Shown piece after piece: positions 24,691-32,053 of a stretch of 32,053 bases of DNA (the stretch's first letter is position 1; each line of letters starts with the position of its first letter). The translations under genes were made by a program, and so were the position numbers. The notes under the pieces were generated by a model. It saw only the letters and a program-made list of their open reading frames with translations. It did not search any database and was not told where the DNA came from. The DNA lies in the NCBI GenBank assembly GCA_902492935.1, contig CABUNJ010000028.1, forward strand, positions 1 to 32,053, given 5' to 3'. This stretch comes from an uncultured Collinsella sp. Lineage in GTDB: Bacteria; Actinomycetota; Coriobacteriia; Coriobacteriales; Coriobacteriaceae.

Positions 24691-25719
24691 ATGGCCAACA
24701 AAGTCACCCTCAAGCAGATCGCCCAGGAGGTGGGGCTTTCCCCCTCGTCGGTCTCGCTTGTGCTCAATAATCGGCCCTGTCGCATCTCGGAAGAAAACCG
24801 CAAACTCATCAAGGAGGTCGCGGCGCGCAACCACTATGTTCCTAACCAGATTGCGCGTAGTCTGGTCATGCGCGAGTCGCGCACGCTGGGCCTTATCGTC
24901 CCTAACATCGAGAGCCGTTTTTTTGCCTCGCTCGCTGGTAGCCTGGAAAAGCGCTGCCGTGAGGATGGCTATGCGCTCTTCATTACCAGCTCGGGTGGAA
25001 GCGCCGATGACGATTTGGAACTGCTGCGCCAGCTGGTGACGCGCGGCGTCGACGGCGTCTTTCTGGTAGTGGGTGACGAGTTCTCCGACGATCGTGCCCT
25101 GCGCGAGGAGGTGAGCCATCTGCCCATCCCGGCCGTAATGGTCGACCGTGCCATTGAAGGGCTTGAGTGCGACAAGGTGATGTTCGACCACGAGATGGGT
25201 GGCTACATGGCCACCCGCTATCTGATCGAGCAGGGCCACCGCCGTATTGCCTGTCTGGTTAACGCACGCCGCTCCAATACGGGTCGCAAACGACTTGCCG
25301 GCTATGAGCGCGCACTGCGCGAGGTCGGCTTGCCTATCGACGCGCGTTTGGAGTTTGAGAGCGAGTACTACATCCCGAGTGCCTACGAGGCCTCGGAGGC
25401 GGTGCTCGCAACTGATGCTACCGCTGTGTTCGCAAGCTCGGATAACATCGCCCTCGGTCTGCTCAAGCGCTTGCACGAGATGGGGAAGAGCATCCCGGGT
25501 GACATCTCGGTGGTGAGTTACGACAACTCGGCCGCCGACGTTCTCTTTGAGCCGGCGCTGACCGCGATTGAGCAGGATCCAGGTATCCTCGCGGAGTATG
25601 CTTTTGGCTGCATGTCCAAACGCCTTGCCGGTAGGGGCGGTAGACGTGCCGAAGAAGTCGTTCTGGAGCCGGCGCTTATCGTGAAGGGCAGCGTGCTCGA
25701 TCTTACCGAATGTAGCTAA
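24691..25719 (+). CDS. LacI-family transcriptional regulator
   Basis: 342 residues. The LacI helix-turn-helix VTLKQIAQEVGLSPSSVSLVLN is at residues 5-26, the hinge helix near PNQIARSLVMRESRTLG, and a periplasmic-binding-protein-like effector domain fills the rest (LGLIVPNIESRFF, GYMATRYLIEQGHRRIACL, VFASSDNIALGLL, ISVVSYDN). AAGGAG precedes the ATG, and TATACT at 24650-24655 may be its -10 box. The target is unknown, because the adjacent genes are murB (divergent) and a small unknown protein. A carbohydrate regulon elsewhere is likely. Confidence 0.92.
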   Translation: MANKVTLKQIAQEVGLSPSSVSLVLNNRPCRISEENRKLIKEVAARNHYVPNQIARSLVMRESRTLGLIVPNIESRFFASLAGSLEKRCREDGYALFITSSGGSADDDLELLRQLVTRGVDGVFLVVGDEFSDDRALREEVSHLPIPAVMVDRAIEGLECDKVMFDHEMGGYMATRYLIEQGHRRIACLVNARRSNTGRKRLAGYERALREVGLPIDARLEFESEYYIPSAYEASEAVLATDATAVFASSDNIALGLLKRLHEMGKSIPGDISVVSYDNSAADVLFEPALTAIEQDPGILAEYAFGCMSKRLAGRGGRRAEEVVLEPALIVKGSVLDLTECS

Positions 25720-25773
25720 GCGTACTTGTTTGTTTGCATAGATTGCATGCGGAGTGTCCGCTATTTACCGGCG

Positions 25774-25846
25774 GGGCCGGGGTGCCTGCCTTGTTTTGAG
25801 AAGTTCGCGGAGCCCACTTCTCAAAACAAGGCAGGCACCCCGGCCC
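25774..25846. repeat. 31-bp perfect inverted repeat downstream of the LacI gene
   Basis: Arms 25774-25804 and 25816-25846 are perfectly complementary over 31 bp around an 11-nt loop (TCGCGGAGCCC). No T tract follows on either strand. The arm length matches the outer stems of structured repeats 2 and 3, but the core is absent and the sequence differs. Confidence 0.9.
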
Positions 25847-25967
25847 TCGTCCGTGAACTCTTCCGCTGGGCGAGCTATAGACGCCGCGCACCGATGCGGT
25901 AAAGCGGTGGCTTGAAATTGGTGCTATATTCGGCTTGAGTTGTTTAATGCTAGTACGGGAGGCTGAT

Positions 25968-26456
25968 ATGGGGCTGTTCAAGAAGAAAAACCCGCAGGAT
26001 GCCTTTGATCCCGATGTGTTTACCATCACGGATACGATTTTGGACCCGCCGCGGTTTACATTTTTGCCAGCTATCTACCAGGACGCCACGCGCCGCAAGT
26101 GGGCCGTGCATCAGCGCGGCGGCGAGCCGAAGATTTTTGACTATGCGGACGTGTTGCAGTGCGAAGTGGCCGAGGCGGGCGATCCGGAGGCCGAAGAAGC
26201 GGTCTCTAAACAGGAATTTGCCCAGCGTATCCTGGCAAATCCTGCCAAGGCAGCAAAAATAAATGCTGCCAAGCGTAATATGTGTCTTGGTATGGGCGTT
26301 GTTGTGGCGGTTCAGACGGGAAAAGACGAGGTTTCCAAATTAGAGATTCCCGTTATGACCGACGAGGTCAAACGCGATTCAAGTCTATATAAGTCGTATC
26401 GGAATGTCGCCGAGAAGATCAAGGCCGAATTTGATGCCATGGGAGGGCTGACCTAA
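25968..26456 (+). CDS. Small conserved-looking protein of unknown function
   Basis: 162 residues beginning MGLFKKKNPQDAFDPDVF. It is soluble, mixed alpha/beta in appearance, with FDYADVLQCEVAE in the middle, a helical Lys/Ala-rich stretch (RILANPAKAAKINAAKRN) and a C-terminal helix. I do not recognise the family. The short strand-rich segment around FDYADVLQCEV recalls proteins of the DUF4428/PH-like kind, but this is weak. GGGAGG five bases before the ATG at 25968 sets the start. It is followed 38 bp later by the first GntR gene on the same strand and might share its transcript. Confidence 0.7.
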   Translation: MGLFKKKNPQDAFDPDVFTITDTILDPPRFTFLPAIYQDATRRKWAVHQRGGEPKIFDYADVLQCEVAEAGDPEAEEAVSKQEFAQRILANPAKAAKINAAKRNMCLGMGVVVAVQTGKDEVSKLEIPVMTDEVKRDSSLYKSYRNVAEKIKAEFDAMGGLT

Positions 26457-26494
26457 TTTTGGCGGCATACGTGTCTGAATGAGGAGTCTGTGCA

Positions 26495-27262
26495 ATGGCA
26501 GGCGAATCTTATGCAATTCCCCCCAAAGATCGTGCTGTTGAGGGAATTCTTTGGTATATCCAGCACCATCAGCTTGCCGGCGGCGATCGCCTGCCGGCCG
26601 AGCGCGTGCTGTGCGAAGAGATTGGCGTTTCGCGTACGGCGTTGCGTGCCGGTATCACGCGGCTTATCTCGTGTGGAACGCTCGAGAGCCGTCGCGGATC
26701 GGGCACGTATGTGTGTCCTCCCAAGCCGCTGAATATCTTCCAGGAAACGTATAACTTTTCCGATGCTGTGCGGACTGCCGGCCTGCACCCCTCTTCTCGT
26801 CTGGTTTCCACCGGGACCATCGAGGCGGATGAGGCGCTTGCCGACAAGCTTGGGGTGGCTATAGGCGCTCCCTTGCTCCGCATGCAGCGCGTTCGACTTA
26901 TTGAGGGCGAGCCGGCGTCAATCGAGACCGCTCACGTTAACCTGTCCCTGTGCCCATCGCTTCCCGAGCACGATTTTGAGTGTGAGAGCCTTTACGATGT
27001 CTTGCTCAAAGAAGGTGGCGTGCGTGTTGAGCATGGACGTGAGCATATCTCCATCTCGCGTTTGAACGTCGAAGAGGCCGAGCTGCTCCAGCAAGAAGAG
27101 GGAACGCCGGTGTTCTATGAGAGCACGATCGAATTTGATAAGGACATGCGTTTTGTGGAGCATTGCAAATCGGTGATTTTGCCCACAAAGTTCCGCTTTG
27201 CCGATAACGGTGAAAAGAACGGCATGAGGAGCGTGGCAGGTGAACAATGGCTGAAACAGTAG
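26495..27262 (+). CDS. GntR-family (UTRA) regulator, first of an overlapping pair
   Basis: 255 residues. Winged helix at ~15-75 (LPAERVLCEEIGVSRTALRAGITRLISCGTLESRRGSGTYV), then a UTRA domain (LLRMQRVRLIEGEPASIETAHVNLSLCP). GAGGAG precedes the ATG. Its 3' end overlaps the next GntR gene by 16 bp, so the two are coupled. The pair sits directly upstream of the SIS/PTS operon and presumably controls it. Confidence 0.92.
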   Translation: MAGESYAIPPKDRAVEGILWYIQHHQLAGGDRLPAERVLCEEIGVSRTALRAGITRLISCGTLESRRGSGTYVCPPKPLNIFQETYNFSDAVRTAGLHPSSRLVSTGTIEADEALADKLGVAIGAPLLRMQRVRLIEGEPASIETAHVNLSLCPSLPEHDFECESLYDVLLKEGGVRVEHGREHISISRLNVEEAELLQQEEGTPVFYESTIEFDKDMRFVEHCKSVILPTKFRFADNGEKNGMRSVAGEQWLKQ

Positions 27263-27960
27263 ATGCCACTCCGGTTTATATGCGCATTCGACGCCGCATC
27301 GAGGAGCGTATCGAGCGCGGTATATACCCCACGGGTTCCATGATTCCGTCCGAAAAAGACCTCGCCGAGGAATTTGGTACGACACGCTTGACCATCCGAA
27401 GCGCTGTCGATGAGCTGGTTCGGCGCGGGCAGATTCGACGCGTCCGCGGAAAGGGCGCGTTTGTGGCGCAGAAAGTGCCCGTTGCGTACGAGCGAACAGG
27501 AGGCTTTCGCGAATCGGTTCGTGCTTCGGGCGGCGAGCCGTCCGTCCGCATCCTCGCGCGTTCCAAGCGTTATGCGGGCCCATATTATGCCAACCTGTTT
27601 GGCATCGCCGAGGACGATTTGCTGTATTCGATTCGGCGTTTGAACTGCGTCAACGGCGATCCCGTATCGATTGAGATGGCGTTCATCCCGTGCCTGCTGT
27701 TTCCCACAATCGAAAATATTGACGTGTCGGTCTTCAGTTTGTACGAGACCTATGAGATGTTGGGCCGAAAGCCGGTCATGGCACAGGAAAAGCTCGATAT
27801 CGAAGCGCTGGGCGCGCGAGATGCCGGCCTGCTTGGACTGGAGCAGGGCGATCTTGCCTTGACGCTGGAGTGCGTAAGCTTCGATGCGGGCGGCCAAGCG
27901 ATCGAGTACGTCAAATCGTTTAACCGCGGTGATGCGGGTGGATATACCTATACGTACTAG
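27247..27960 (+). CDS. GntR-family (UTRA) regulator, second of an overlapping pair
   Basis: 237 residues. Winged helix in the first ~75 residues (IPSEKDLAEEFGTTRLTIRSAVDELVRRGQIRRVRGKGAFV), UTRA domain after it (DDLLYSIRRLNCVNGDPVSIEMAFIP). It starts inside the previous gene (GGCAGGTGAACA before the ATG). The recognition helices of the two regulators differ (VSRTALRAGITRL versus TTRLTIRSAVDEL), so they should bind different operators. Confidence 0.92.
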   Translation: MAETVDATPVYMRIRRRIEERIERGIYPTGSMIPSEKDLAEEFGTTRLTIRSAVDELVRRGQIRRVRGKGAFVAQKVPVAYERTGGFRESVRASGGEPSVRILARSKRYAGPYYANLFGIAEDDLLYSIRRLNCVNGDPVSIEMAFIPCLLFPTIENIDVSVFSLYETYEMLGRKPVMAQEKLDIEALGARDAGLLGLEQGDLALTLECVSFDAGGQAIEYVKSFNRGDAGGYTYTY

Positions 27961-27999
27961 CTGGTGTTTTGTGAATAACGCCTGGGAAACTAACTAGTT

Positions 28000-28132
28000 T
28001 TGATCGTTGGGTCAGCTGTATATACAACCTTACAGGGCCCAAAATCGACCGTTCGCCGAAGGGGATAAATTAATCGACAGAGAGGTATCAAAAAGCCGTA
28101 ACCTGTAACTGTGATTGGTATCAAATACTAAT
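28000..28132 (+). promoter_or_regulatory. Promoter region of the SIS/PTS operon with two different palindromes
   Basis: The 193-bp gap before the first SIS gene holds TGTATATACA (28017-28026), a perfect HutC/UTRA-type operator. It also holds a second palindrome, ATTGGTAT-CAA-ATACTAAT (28114-28132, 7 of 8 positions symmetric), resembling NagR/YvoA-type sites. TTGATC (28000-28005) and TATACA (28021-28026) make a tentative, short-spaced promoter overlapping the first site. GGTATCAAA also occurs once at 28084. Confidence 0.5.
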
Positions 28133-28153
28133 GATTTGTAACGAGGTGAGACG

Positions 28154-29269
28154 ATGAAGATGCTCGATTACGTTCAGCTTGCCCATGTGCGTATGGGGGA
28201 GAACCTCGAGCGTTCGTCTGAGCTGGTAGCGCAGCTCGTTGATATTTTCCAGTCCGGTTCTTTTGACGCGCTGCGCATCGTTGCTTCGGGTTCGTCGCGT
28301 CATGCCGCCGATTGCGCCCGCGATTACCTGCAAGATGCCCTGCAAATGCAGGTGTCCGTTGTGACGCCCGAGGCCTTCGTTGATTTTGAACACACCTATC
28401 CGCAGCATGCGCTCAACATTGCCGTTTCGCAGAGTGGCTATTCGACCAATACGATTGCGGCGCTCGATTACATGCGCGCACACGATATGGCTGCAGTTGC
28501 GCTCACGGCAAACGTCGAGGCGCCCATCAAGGAGCACACTGACATCGTTCTTGACTACGGTGTGGGCGTCGAGTCGGTGGACTTTGTGACTCTGGGCGTC
28601 GAGGTGCTCGTTGAGTACCTGGTGCTCTTTGGTATTTACGGCGGTCAGGCGCGCGGAACGATTGACGCCAAGGGCGTTGCCCAGCGTCTTGACGACCTGC
28701 GCGAGGCCATCCAGGCCAATGCCGTAATGTGCAAGACCGCCGAGGCATATGTCCAAGACCACATGCTCGAGCTTTCTGAGCACACGCCCGCCATGGTCGT
28801 CGGCAACGGCCCCAACTATGGCGTTGCCGAAGAGGCGGCCCTCAAGCTGAGCGAGACCATCAAGATTCCTGCCATGCATCACGAAGGCGAGGAGTTCGTC
28901 CACGGTCCCGAGATGCAGATCGTTCCGGGCTATCTGGTGTTTATCGTCGACGATCCGCAGGGGTCGGAGCGTCTTGCGAATATCGCTGATGCGCTATCGA
29001 ACGTTACGACAAAAACGGTGCTGCTCACGGTCCATCCCAAGGGTAGGGCTCACGAGGTTGCGGTGCCTCAGGTGGCTCCGCTGCTCAGCGCAATTCCCAA
29101 TCTTGTGTTCTTCCAGACGATTGCGGCCATAATCGCCGAGCGTCTGAAGTCATGGGACGTGCACCCGTATCTTGATGCCGTCTCCAAGCAAATGGAGGTC
29201 AAGGCAGAGGGCTACGAAGAATCAGTCAATGCGCTTAAGGCCAAAGCGGCCGAGTGTTACGGAATGTAA
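28154..29269 (+). CDS. SIS-domain sugar isomerase/deglycase, GlmS-C-terminal/GfrE-like
   Basis: 371 residues, two SIS domains. The first has SGSSRHAADCARDYL and SQSGYSTNTIAALDYM, the second GNGPNYGVAEEAALKLSE and the glutamate/histidine segment HHEGEEFVHGPEMQI. That last segment corresponds to the catalytic region of GlmS isomerase and FrlB/GfrE deglycases. There is no N-terminal glutaminase domain, so it is not a full GlmS. GAGGTGAG precedes the ATG. With an FrlB-like second gene and a mannose-type PTS, a role in splitting a glycated amino acid 6-phosphate is likely. An aminosugar isomerase is the main alternative. Confidence 0.85.
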   Translation: MKMLDYVQLAHVRMGENLERSSELVAQLVDIFQSGSFDALRIVASGSSRHAADCARDYLQDALQMQVSVVTPEAFVDFEHTYPQHALNIAVSQSGYSTNTIAALDYMRAHDMAAVALTANVEAPIKEHTDIVLDYGVGVESVDFVTLGVEVLVEYLVLFGIYGGQARGTIDAKGVAQRLDDLREAIQANAVMCKTAEAYVQDHMLELSEHTPAMVVGNGPNYGVAEEAALKLSETIKIPAMHHEGEEFVHGPEMQIVPGYLVFIVDDPQGSERLANIADALSNVTTKTVLLTVHPKGRAHEVAVPQVAPLLSAIPNLVFFQTIAAIIAERLKSWDVHPYLDAVSKQMEVKAEGYEESVNALKAKAAECYGM

Positions 29270-29329
29270 GCGGGTTTTGAAGCCCGTTGGCATGGGGGAT
29301 GTGGAAACAACCCCAGAAAGGAGAGACAA

Positions 29330-30391
29330 ATGAAGGAAACCGAGAAGATCGAGATCATGCATTTCGACCAGGAGGGCTATCTCGAGGACGGCAAGGCGCT
29401 CTACGAGACCGGCAAGAAGATGACCGCGCTCGCCGACAAGGTCGCCGACGAGGGCTACGACGCCGTGTTCCTGATGGGCGTCGGCGGCACCTGGGACGAG
29501 CTCATGCAGCTCGAGTACCTCATGAACAAGTTCGGCGACCGCGACCTCGAGGTCTACCTGATCCACGCCGCCGAGTGGAACGCCATGGGCCACAAGCGCA
29601 TGACCGAGAAGTCCGTCGTGCTCACCGCCTCCGAGTCCGGCACCACCCCCGAGGTCCTCGAGGCCGTCAAGAAGATGAAGGAAAAGGGCATTCGTGTCTA
29701 CGCCATGACCAAGCCCGAGGGGCTCATCGGCCAGGCTGTCGGCGCCGAGAATTGCGTCAAGATGGCTTCCGATCATGGTAACGGCGGCTGCGAGATGGGC
29801 TACTACCTCGCCGACTGCTTCGGCCTGCGCCTGCTCAACCGCCGCGGCTGCTTCCCCAAGTTCGATCTGTTTATCGAGCAGACCAAGGATATCTGGAAGG
29901 ACATGCTCGATATCCGCAAGCGCTTCGAGCCGCGCGCCGAGGAGCTCGCCAAGAAGTACGCCCTGGCCCCCTACACCATGTTCATCGGCTCCGGCGCCCT
30001 GTGGGGCGAGACCATCCTGTTCTCGATGTGCATCCTCGAGGAGATGCAGTGGAAGCGCACCCGCTACATCACCTCGGCCGACTTCTTCCACGGCACCCTC
30101 GAGCTCGTGGAGCCCGGCGTCCCCGTGTTCCTGTTCATGGGCGAGGACGAGAACCGCAAGCTCGACGAGCGCGTCCGCGCCTTCCTGACCCGCGGCGTGA
30201 CCGGCGACACCGACATCAACGTCATCGACACCGCCGAGTTCGCGATCCCCGGCCTTGACGACGAGTTCCGCGTCATCGTCTCCCCGTGGATTCTGACGGT
30301 GCTCGTGACCGACCGCCTGGCTCGCTACTACGAGACGGTCACCAAGCACAACCTCAAGTATCGTCGCTACTATCACCAGTTCGACTACTAA
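29330..30391 (+). CDS. FrlB-like SIS-domain deglycase
   Basis: 353 residues. The second half follows E. coli fructoselysine-6-phosphate deglycase FrlB closely: ADFFHGTLELVEPGVPVFLF, DENRKLDERVRAFL, NVIDTAEF, and the tail RRYYHQFDY, where FrlB has FRHGPLEIVEPGVPFLFL and RRYYGGLVEY. The SIS core includes GVGGTWDEL and TASESGTTPEVLEAV. It would release lysine (or another amine) and glucose 6-phosphate from an Amadori-type 6-phosphate. GGAGAG precedes the ATG. Codon choice is extremely C-ending, more so than in the preceding SIS gene, suggesting high expression. Confidence 0.87.
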   Translation: MKETEKIEIMHFDQEGYLEDGKALYETGKKMTALADKVADEGYDAVFLMGVGGTWDELMQLEYLMNKFGDRDLEVYLIHAAEWNAMGHKRMTEKSVVLTASESGTTPEVLEAVKKMKEKGIRVYAMTKPEGLIGQAVGAENCVKMASDHGNGGCEMGYYLADCFGLRLLNRRGCFPKFDLFIEQTKDIWKDMLDIRKRFEPRAEELAKKYALAPYTMFIGSGALWGETILFSMCILEEMQWKRTRYITSADFFHGTLELVEPGVPVFLFMGEDENRKLDERVRAFLTRGVTGDTDINVIDTAEFAIPGLDDEFRVIVSPWILTVLVTDRLARYYETVTKHNLKYRRYYHQFDY

Positions 30392-30437
30392 AGAAAACGG
30401 GTGCGGGAACGTGCCGGGCTATTGAGAGGAACACAGA

Positions 30438-30857
30438 ATGAGACAGTACATCATCGCCAGCCATGCGCACTTCGCTACCGGCATCAAGGAGAGCGTCGAG
30501 CTGCTCTCGGGCGCTCGCGACAACGTCCACGATCTTTCGATGTTCGTCGATGGCCGCATGGACGTGGCCGAGGAGGCCCAAAAACTGCTGGCAGGCATGT
30601 CTGCTGACGATGATGTCGTTGTCTGCACCGACCTCTTTGGCGGCAGCGTCAACAACGAGTTCACCAAGATCGTCCAGACGCGTCCCCGCACGTACCTCGT
30701 TACCAACATGAACCTTCCTCTCCTCATCCAGTTGCTGTTCTCCGACGAGTCGGCGCCGGTTGAGGAGACGATTCGCGCCATCGTCGCTGCGGACGATACG
30801 CGCGTGAAGTTTGTCAACGATCTTTTGGTCGATGACGACGAGGAAGAAGAGTTCTAA
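30438..30857 (+). CDS. PTS mannose-family EIIA component
   Basis: 139 residues. The phosphoryl-accepting His is His9 in IIASHAHFATGIKES, aligned with His10 of E. coli EIIA-Man. The partner motif VVVCTDLFGGSVNNEF matches the family's DxxGGSP region. The C-terminus is acidic (DDDEEEEF). It passes phosphate from HPr to the separate EIIB encoded next. GAGAGGAA precedes the ATG. Confidence 0.93.
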   Translation: MRQYIIASHAHFATGIKESVELLSGARDNVHDLSMFVDGRMDVAEEAQKLLAGMSADDDVVVCTDLFGGSVNNEFTKIVQTRPRTYLVTNMNLPLLIQLLFSDESAPVEETIRAIVAADDTRVKFVNDLLVDDDEEEEF

Positions 30858-30914
30858 TCCGCAGCACCTACTGACACGCCGTAAGACGGCACAAGACCTT
30901 TGGGGGGTCACATT

Positions 30915-31397
30915 ATGATTCAGCTACTTCGCGTTGACCATCGCCTGCTTCATGGCCAGGTCGCAGTTTCCTGGGTTCAGGGCCTTGGCTCCAACTGCAT
31001 CTTCTGCGTGGGCGATAAGGTCGCTAACGACCCGGTGTGGAAGACGACGCTCAAGATGGGCAAGCCTGCCGGCTGCAAGCTCGTCATCAAAGATATGGAG
31101 CATGCAATCGAAGCTATCAACTCGGGCGTGACCGACAAGTACAAGATGATCATCTGTGTCGCCACTATTGCTGAGGCAAAGCAGCTTGTTGAGGGCTGCC
31201 CGCAGATCAAGTCGGTCAACCTGGGCAACACCAAGCCCAAGGACGAGAAGCGTCCCGATGCGCGTCAGGTCTCTCGTCAGATCTTCCTGACCGCGGCCGA
31301 GGAAGCCGATGTGCGCGAGATGCTGGATCGTGGCGTTGAGGTCGAGATTCGACCCCTGGCCGATGACCCCAAGGTTGACTGCGCCAGCGTGCTCTAG
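30915..31397 (+). CDS. PTS mannose-family EIIB component
   Basis: 160 residues. The hallmark IQLLRVDHRLLHGQVAVSW contains the phospho-His (His13 in LLHGQ), and VNLGNTKPK is the usual downstream element. GGGGGG lies eight bases before the ATG at 30915, which is preferred to an upstream in-frame start at 30900. A short hairpin (GCCGT/ACGGC near 30879) precedes it. Confidence 0.93.
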   Translation: MIQLLRVDHRLLHGQVAVSWVQGLGSNCIFCVGDKVANDPVWKTTLKMGKPAGCKLVIKDMEHAIEAINSGVTDKYKMIICVATIAEAKQLVEGCPQIKSVNLGNTKPKDEKRPDARQVSRQIFLTAAEEADVREMLDRGVEVEIRPLADDPKVDCASVL

Positions 31398-31408
31398 GCG
31401 TTCAATTT

Positions 31409-31428
31409 CGAAGAGTCTGAGCTCTTCG
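31409..31428 (+). promoter_or_regulatory. Small hairpin between EIIB and EIIC genes
   Basis: CGAAGAG pairs with CTCTTCG (7 bp, 6-nt loop TCTGAG). No T tract. It could tune relative expression of soluble and membrane PTS subunits. Confidence 0.45.
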
Positions 31429-31455
31429 TAGTGTCCTATTAGGAAAGGGGGATAT

Positions 31456-32053
31456 ATGCTTACCCAAGCAATCCTCATCGGACTTATCGCCGCATTTGGT
31501 AAGTTCGACTTCCAGCTCGGTACGCTCTATGCGTTCCGCCCCATCGTCCTGTGCCCGCTCGTGGGCCTGGTGCTGGGGGACCTGCAGTCCGGCCTCGCGA
31601 TCGGTGCGAGTCTGGAGCTGCTGTTCATGGGCTCGATCTCCATCGGCGCCTACGTGCCGCCTGATGAGACGATCGGCGGCGTGCTCGCCTGTGCCTTCGC
31701 TATCCAGCTGGGCCAGAGCACCGAGGCAGCCATCGCGCTTGCCATGCCCATCGCCACGCTGTGCCTTGCCATCAAGAACATCCTCAACGCCGCCCTGCCG
31801 ATCCTGGTTGACCGCGCCGATGTCTTCGCCGGCCAGGGCAACCTTAAGGGTGTCTATACGATGCACTTCCTGATCGGTTTCACCGCTATCATCATGGCGT
31901 TCCTGCTGTGCTCGCTGTCGTTCTATCTGGGTGCTGACGCCATCCAGGGCATGCTCGACTTCATCCCGCCCTTTGTCCTTGCTGGCTTTGGCGTTGCCGC
32001 CAACATCCTGCCGGCCATGGGCTTCGCCATGCTCGGCCGCCTGGTGCTCACCA
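31456..32053 (+). CDS. PTS mannose-family EIIC component (cut by right window edge)
   Basis: The first 199 residues are visible. It opens MLTQAILIGLIAAFGKFDFQ and continues with the family's conserved LVLGDLQSGLAIGASLELLFMGSISIGA and PPDETIGGVLACAFAI, followed by further hydrophobic segments. EIIC forms the sugar-translocating membrane core together with EIID, which should be encoded beyond the window. AGGAAAGGGGG precedes the ATG. The frame is open to the end. Confidence 0.93.
   Translation, partial: MLTQAILIGLIAAFGKFDFQLGTLYAFRPIVLCPLVGLVLGDLQSGLAIGASLELLFMGSISIGAYVPPDETIGGVLACAFAIQLGQSTEAAIALAMPIATLCLAIKNILNAALPILVDRADVFAGQGNLKGVYTMHFLIGFTAIIMAFLLCSLSFYLGADAIQGMLDFIPPFVLAGFGVAANILPAMGFAMLGRLVLT

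Noticed and set aside
28154..29269. Full GlmS (glucosamine-6-phosphate synthase)
   Set aside because: The protein lacks the N-terminal glutaminase domain and Cys2; only the two SIS domains are present.

Overview
The window looks like chromosome of a gut Coriobacteriia member, most likely Collinsella. The evidence is the high GC, the actinobacterial-style sugar-transport genes, the protein content, and a tRNA-Gln with an encoded CCA. The genus call is inference from gene content and was not made by a search.

Layout. (1) Positions 1-2452: an inverted, edge-truncated copy of a structured repeat, then a promoter and a leader with a 14-codon Ile/Val-rich peptide and a strong terminator, then cstA. 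(2) 2455-3225: an IS200-type element carrying only tnpA. (3) 3323-5910: a JetD-like Toprim protein with a long low-complexity linker, a second copy of the structured repeat, a tRNA 3'-end fragment and tRNA-Gln. (4) 5949-8057: a peptidoglycan-binding-domain protein and a polyprenyl diphosphate synthase, both on the minus strand. (5) 8132-20671: an alpha-glucan/alpha-glucoside block. It holds a PTS EIICB fused to a HAD phosphatase, a divergent TreR-like GntR regulator, a maltodextrin-type ABC transporter (binding protein, two permeases, ATPase), glycogen/maltodextrin phosphorylase and 4-alpha-glucanotransferase. A TTGTTTAAACAA-like palindrome recurs before each transcription unit, and a very regular six-motif array lies between the convergent ATPase and phosphorylase genes. 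(6) 20726-24507: galE, a secreted coiled-coil cysteine hydrolase, the third structured repeat, and murB. (7) 24691-26456: a LacI regulator, a 31-bp perfect hairpin, and a small unknown protein. (8) 26495 to the right edge: two overlapping GntR-UTRA regulators, a promoter region with two different palindromes, two SIS-domain proteins and a mannose-family PTS (EIIA, EIIB, start of EIIC). This last set resembles fructoselysine/glucoselysine (Amadori product) utilisation loci.

How it fits together. Maltodextrins enter by the ABC transporter and are processed by MalQ and phosphorylase, with galE linking to UDP-sugars. Alpha-glucosides entering by the PTS would be phosphorylated and could then be dephosphorylated by the fused phosphatase. 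In the last operon, glycated amino compounds would be phosphorylated on entry and split by the SIS deglycases.

The most unusual items are the three-copy structured element with covarying stems (1-79, 5508-5640, 23336-23466), the 40-bp alternating array (16344-16559), the predicted branched-chain-amino-acid attenuator before cstA, and the PTS-phosphatase fusion.
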